The notes under the pieces are model-generated. The model was given only the letters and a program-made list of their open reading frames with translations. It made no database searches and was not told the DNA's origin. From Gemmatimonadota bacterium (GTDB taxonomy: Bacteria > Latescibacterota > UBA2968 > UBA8231): DNA of 8,298 bases. Shown here piece after piece: positions 7,146 to 8,298 of the stretch; position 1 is the first letter of the stretch, and the number at the start of each line of letters is the position of its first letter. The stretch covers positions 1 to 8,298 of the forward strand of contig JAPPEF010000394.1 in assembly GCA_028875335.1 (NCBI GenBank). Direction: 5' to 3'. A program made the position numbers and the translations under genes.

Positions 7146-8170
7146 TAGGCGAACCGTCCCTTCCACTCGCGGGCCTGCACCCGCGCATCGCCTAAGAAAG
7201 CCTCGGCGAAGAAACAGCAAAGGGCCAGTAATAAGGGCCATTGGAAACGCTCCTGATAGCGAGTGAGACGGGTAGAGCCGATTTCGCGCTGATCCATCTC
7301 GGCGATCTGGCCATATAAAGCTTCCAATTCCGCACCGCCCAAGGTAGTGCGAAAGTAATCGCCCCCCGTCTCCAGTGCCATGTCCTGCAAAGTGCTCTCG
7401 TCGAGCCGGGTTTTGACGTATTGGCCGCGCTGGTCCTTGTGAAAGCTCACGCCGCCACCCTCCTCCTCTGTGGGAATCAACTCACCATCGGGCGTCCCCA
7501 ACCCCAAGGCAAAGATACGCACGCCCTGTGCGGCGGCTGTCTGCGCCGCGGCCAGCGGCTGCCCCACGTGATCCTCGCCATCGGTGAACAGCACGATGGC
7601 CTTGTACTGGCCTTCACCTTCCTCAAACGAGCGCACGGCCAGCCGCACCGCGTCGCCAATGGCCGTCCCCTGGACGGGTATGGCCCCGGCGTCCAGCACA
7701 TCGAGAAATAGCTCTACCGCACCATAGTCCGTCGTCAGCGGACATTGGACAAAAGCCTGGCCTGCGAAAACCACCAACCCAACTCGGTCGCCCCGGAGCA
7801 AATCCAACAGGCCGCGAATTTGGTATTTGGCTCGTGCCAAGCGGCTCGGCTTGACGTCCTCGGCCTGCATGCTGCGCGACACGTCGAGCACCATCATCAC
7901 ATCTACGCCCTTGCGCTCGGCCATTTCGAGTTGCGTGCCGAATTGGGGGCCAGTCAGCGCTAGGATCGCAAAGAAGGTCCCCAGCCCCAATAGGACGAGC
8001 TTTCCCACTTGGCGGCCCCGGTTCAGGTTGCGGGTCAGCTTCTCGGCCAGCGGGCCGCGGGCAAAATGCGCCAAGGCGCGGCGGCGCGCCCACAGTGCCC
8101 AAGCAAAAAAGGCCGCCAGAAAGGGCAGAAACAACAGCAACCAAAAATTGTACAAGTTCGCAAAGCGCAT
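7145..8170 (-). CDS. batB: BatB-like von Willebrand factor A domain membrane protein
   Basis: 341 residues, typical for BatA/BatB proteins. Membrane helices are predicted at about 9-27, 57-73 and 311-327. The VWA domain between the second and third starts at about residue 88 and carries an intact MIDAS metal site: DVSRS (Asp96, Ser98, Ser100), Thr169 in VQGTAIGDA, and Asp197 in LFTDGEDH. The domain should face outside the cytoplasm, or at least be membrane-proximal, and bind a partner through a divalent cation. The ATG at 8170 lies 6 nt after the batA stop and has only a weak ribosome binding sequence, which suggests translation by reinitiation or coupling from batA. Its stop overlaps the batC start. 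It is called batB rather than batA because the remains of another VWA-type gene lie immediately upstream and batC lies immediately downstream. Confidence 0.92.
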   Translation of the reverse strand: MRFANLYNFWLLLFLPFLAAFFAWALWARRRALAHFARGPLAEKLTRNLNRGRQVGKLVLLGLGTFFAILALTGPQFGTQLEMAERKGVDVMMVLDVSRSMQAEDVKPSRLARAKYQIRGLLDLLRGDRVGLVVFAGQAFVQCPLTTDYGAVELFLDVLDAGAIPVQGTAIGDAVRLAVRSFEEGEGQYKAIVLFTDGEDHVGQPLAAAQTAAAQGVRIFALGLGTPDGELIPTEEEGGGVSFHKDQRGQYVKTRLDESTLQDMALETGGDYFRTTLGGAELEALYGQIAEMDQREIGSTRLTRYQERFQWPLLLALCCFFAEAFLGDARVQAREWKGRFA

Positions 8171-8176
8171 ATAAAC

Positions 8177-8298
8177 TCAGGGCAGCGAGCGAAAACGAGT
8201 ATGAACCAACAGCATCTCCACCAACAGCAAGCCCAAACCCATGTAGAGAAAATAGGCGAAGCGCTCCGAGTAGCTCAGGTGGATTTCGGATTTGATCT
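8177..8298 (-). CDS. batA: C-terminal end of a BatA-like protein (cut by the window edge)
   Basis: Reading leftwards from the right edge, 39 codons are open to a TGA at 8177-8179. They encode IKSEIHLSYSERFAYF, a hydrophobic helix (LYMGLGLLLVEMLLV), and a short basic end, HTRFRSLP. A Tyr-Ser/Glu-Glu-Arg-Phe segment before a final membrane helix with a short basic tail is the usual C-terminus of BatA/BatB VWA proteins, and batB itself ends in the same way (RYQERFQWPLLLALCC). The position just before batB fits batA. The VWA domain lies outside the window, so the call rests on the tail and on synteny. Confidence 0.75.
   Translation of the reverse strand, partial: IKSEIHLSYSERFAYFLYMGLGLLLVEMLLVHTRFRSLP

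Noticed and set aside
7146..7241. N-terminal extension of BatC to the ATG at 7241
   Set aside because: It would overlap batB by about 97 nt and put 32 arginine- and glycine-rich residues ahead of an obvious signal sequence; the TAATG junction at 7143-7147 is the better start.

Overview
The window is GC-rich (about 60% by eye) bacterial DNA with short intergenic gaps and good Shine-Dalgarno sequences. No phage, transposon, RNA gene or CRISPR array was seen. The gene content is a Bat (aerotolerance-type) operon, a Gfo/Idh/MocA dehydrogenase, a cytochrome-oxidase-subunit-II-like lipoprotein and a large uncharacterised protein. That mix fits an uncultivated environmental lineage such as Latescibacterota, Poribacteria, Planctomycetes or relatives. 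This assignment is an inference from overall resemblance, not from a marker gene.

Layout from left to right. Positions 1-156 hold no convincing gene. Positions 157-2094 (minus) encode a 645-residue protein of unknown function, probably an alpha-helical barrel followed by a beta-rich C-terminal domain. Positions 2095-2266 form a divergent intergenic region with a candidate promoter and an 8-bp inverted repeat that overlaps its -10 element. Positions 2267-2713 (plus) encode a small lipoprotein with a cytochrome c oxidase subunit II fold in which most CuA copper ligands are replaced. It converges, with a 26-bp gap, on a Gfo/Idh/MocA-family oxidoreductase at 2740-3795 (minus).

Positions 3851-8298 (minus) hold the 3' part of a Bat operon, transcribed right to left: batA (last 39 codons only), batB (von Willebrand A domain), batC (TPR plus a glutamine-rich tail), batD (large envelope protein) and batE (TPR, two membrane helices, SH3-like domain). 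The genes are tightly packed: a 6-nt gap at batA/batB, then TAATG, GTGA and ATGATG stop/start overlaps. This implies one mRNA and coupled translation. MoxR and DUF58 genes, usual partners of this operon, would be expected just beyond the right edge.

Together BatA to BatE are expected to form an inner-membrane and periplasmic assembly in which the MIDAS-type VWA domains and TPR modules bind partners. The dehydrogenase follows batE after 55 bp with no visible terminator, so it may be read through from the bat mRNA. It has its own ribosome binding site and no obvious functional link. The most unusual items are the CuA-degenerate lipoprotein, the putative operator between the divergent genes, and the 39-bp in-frame tandem repeat in batC. 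I saw no strong evidence of a wholly new multi-gene system.
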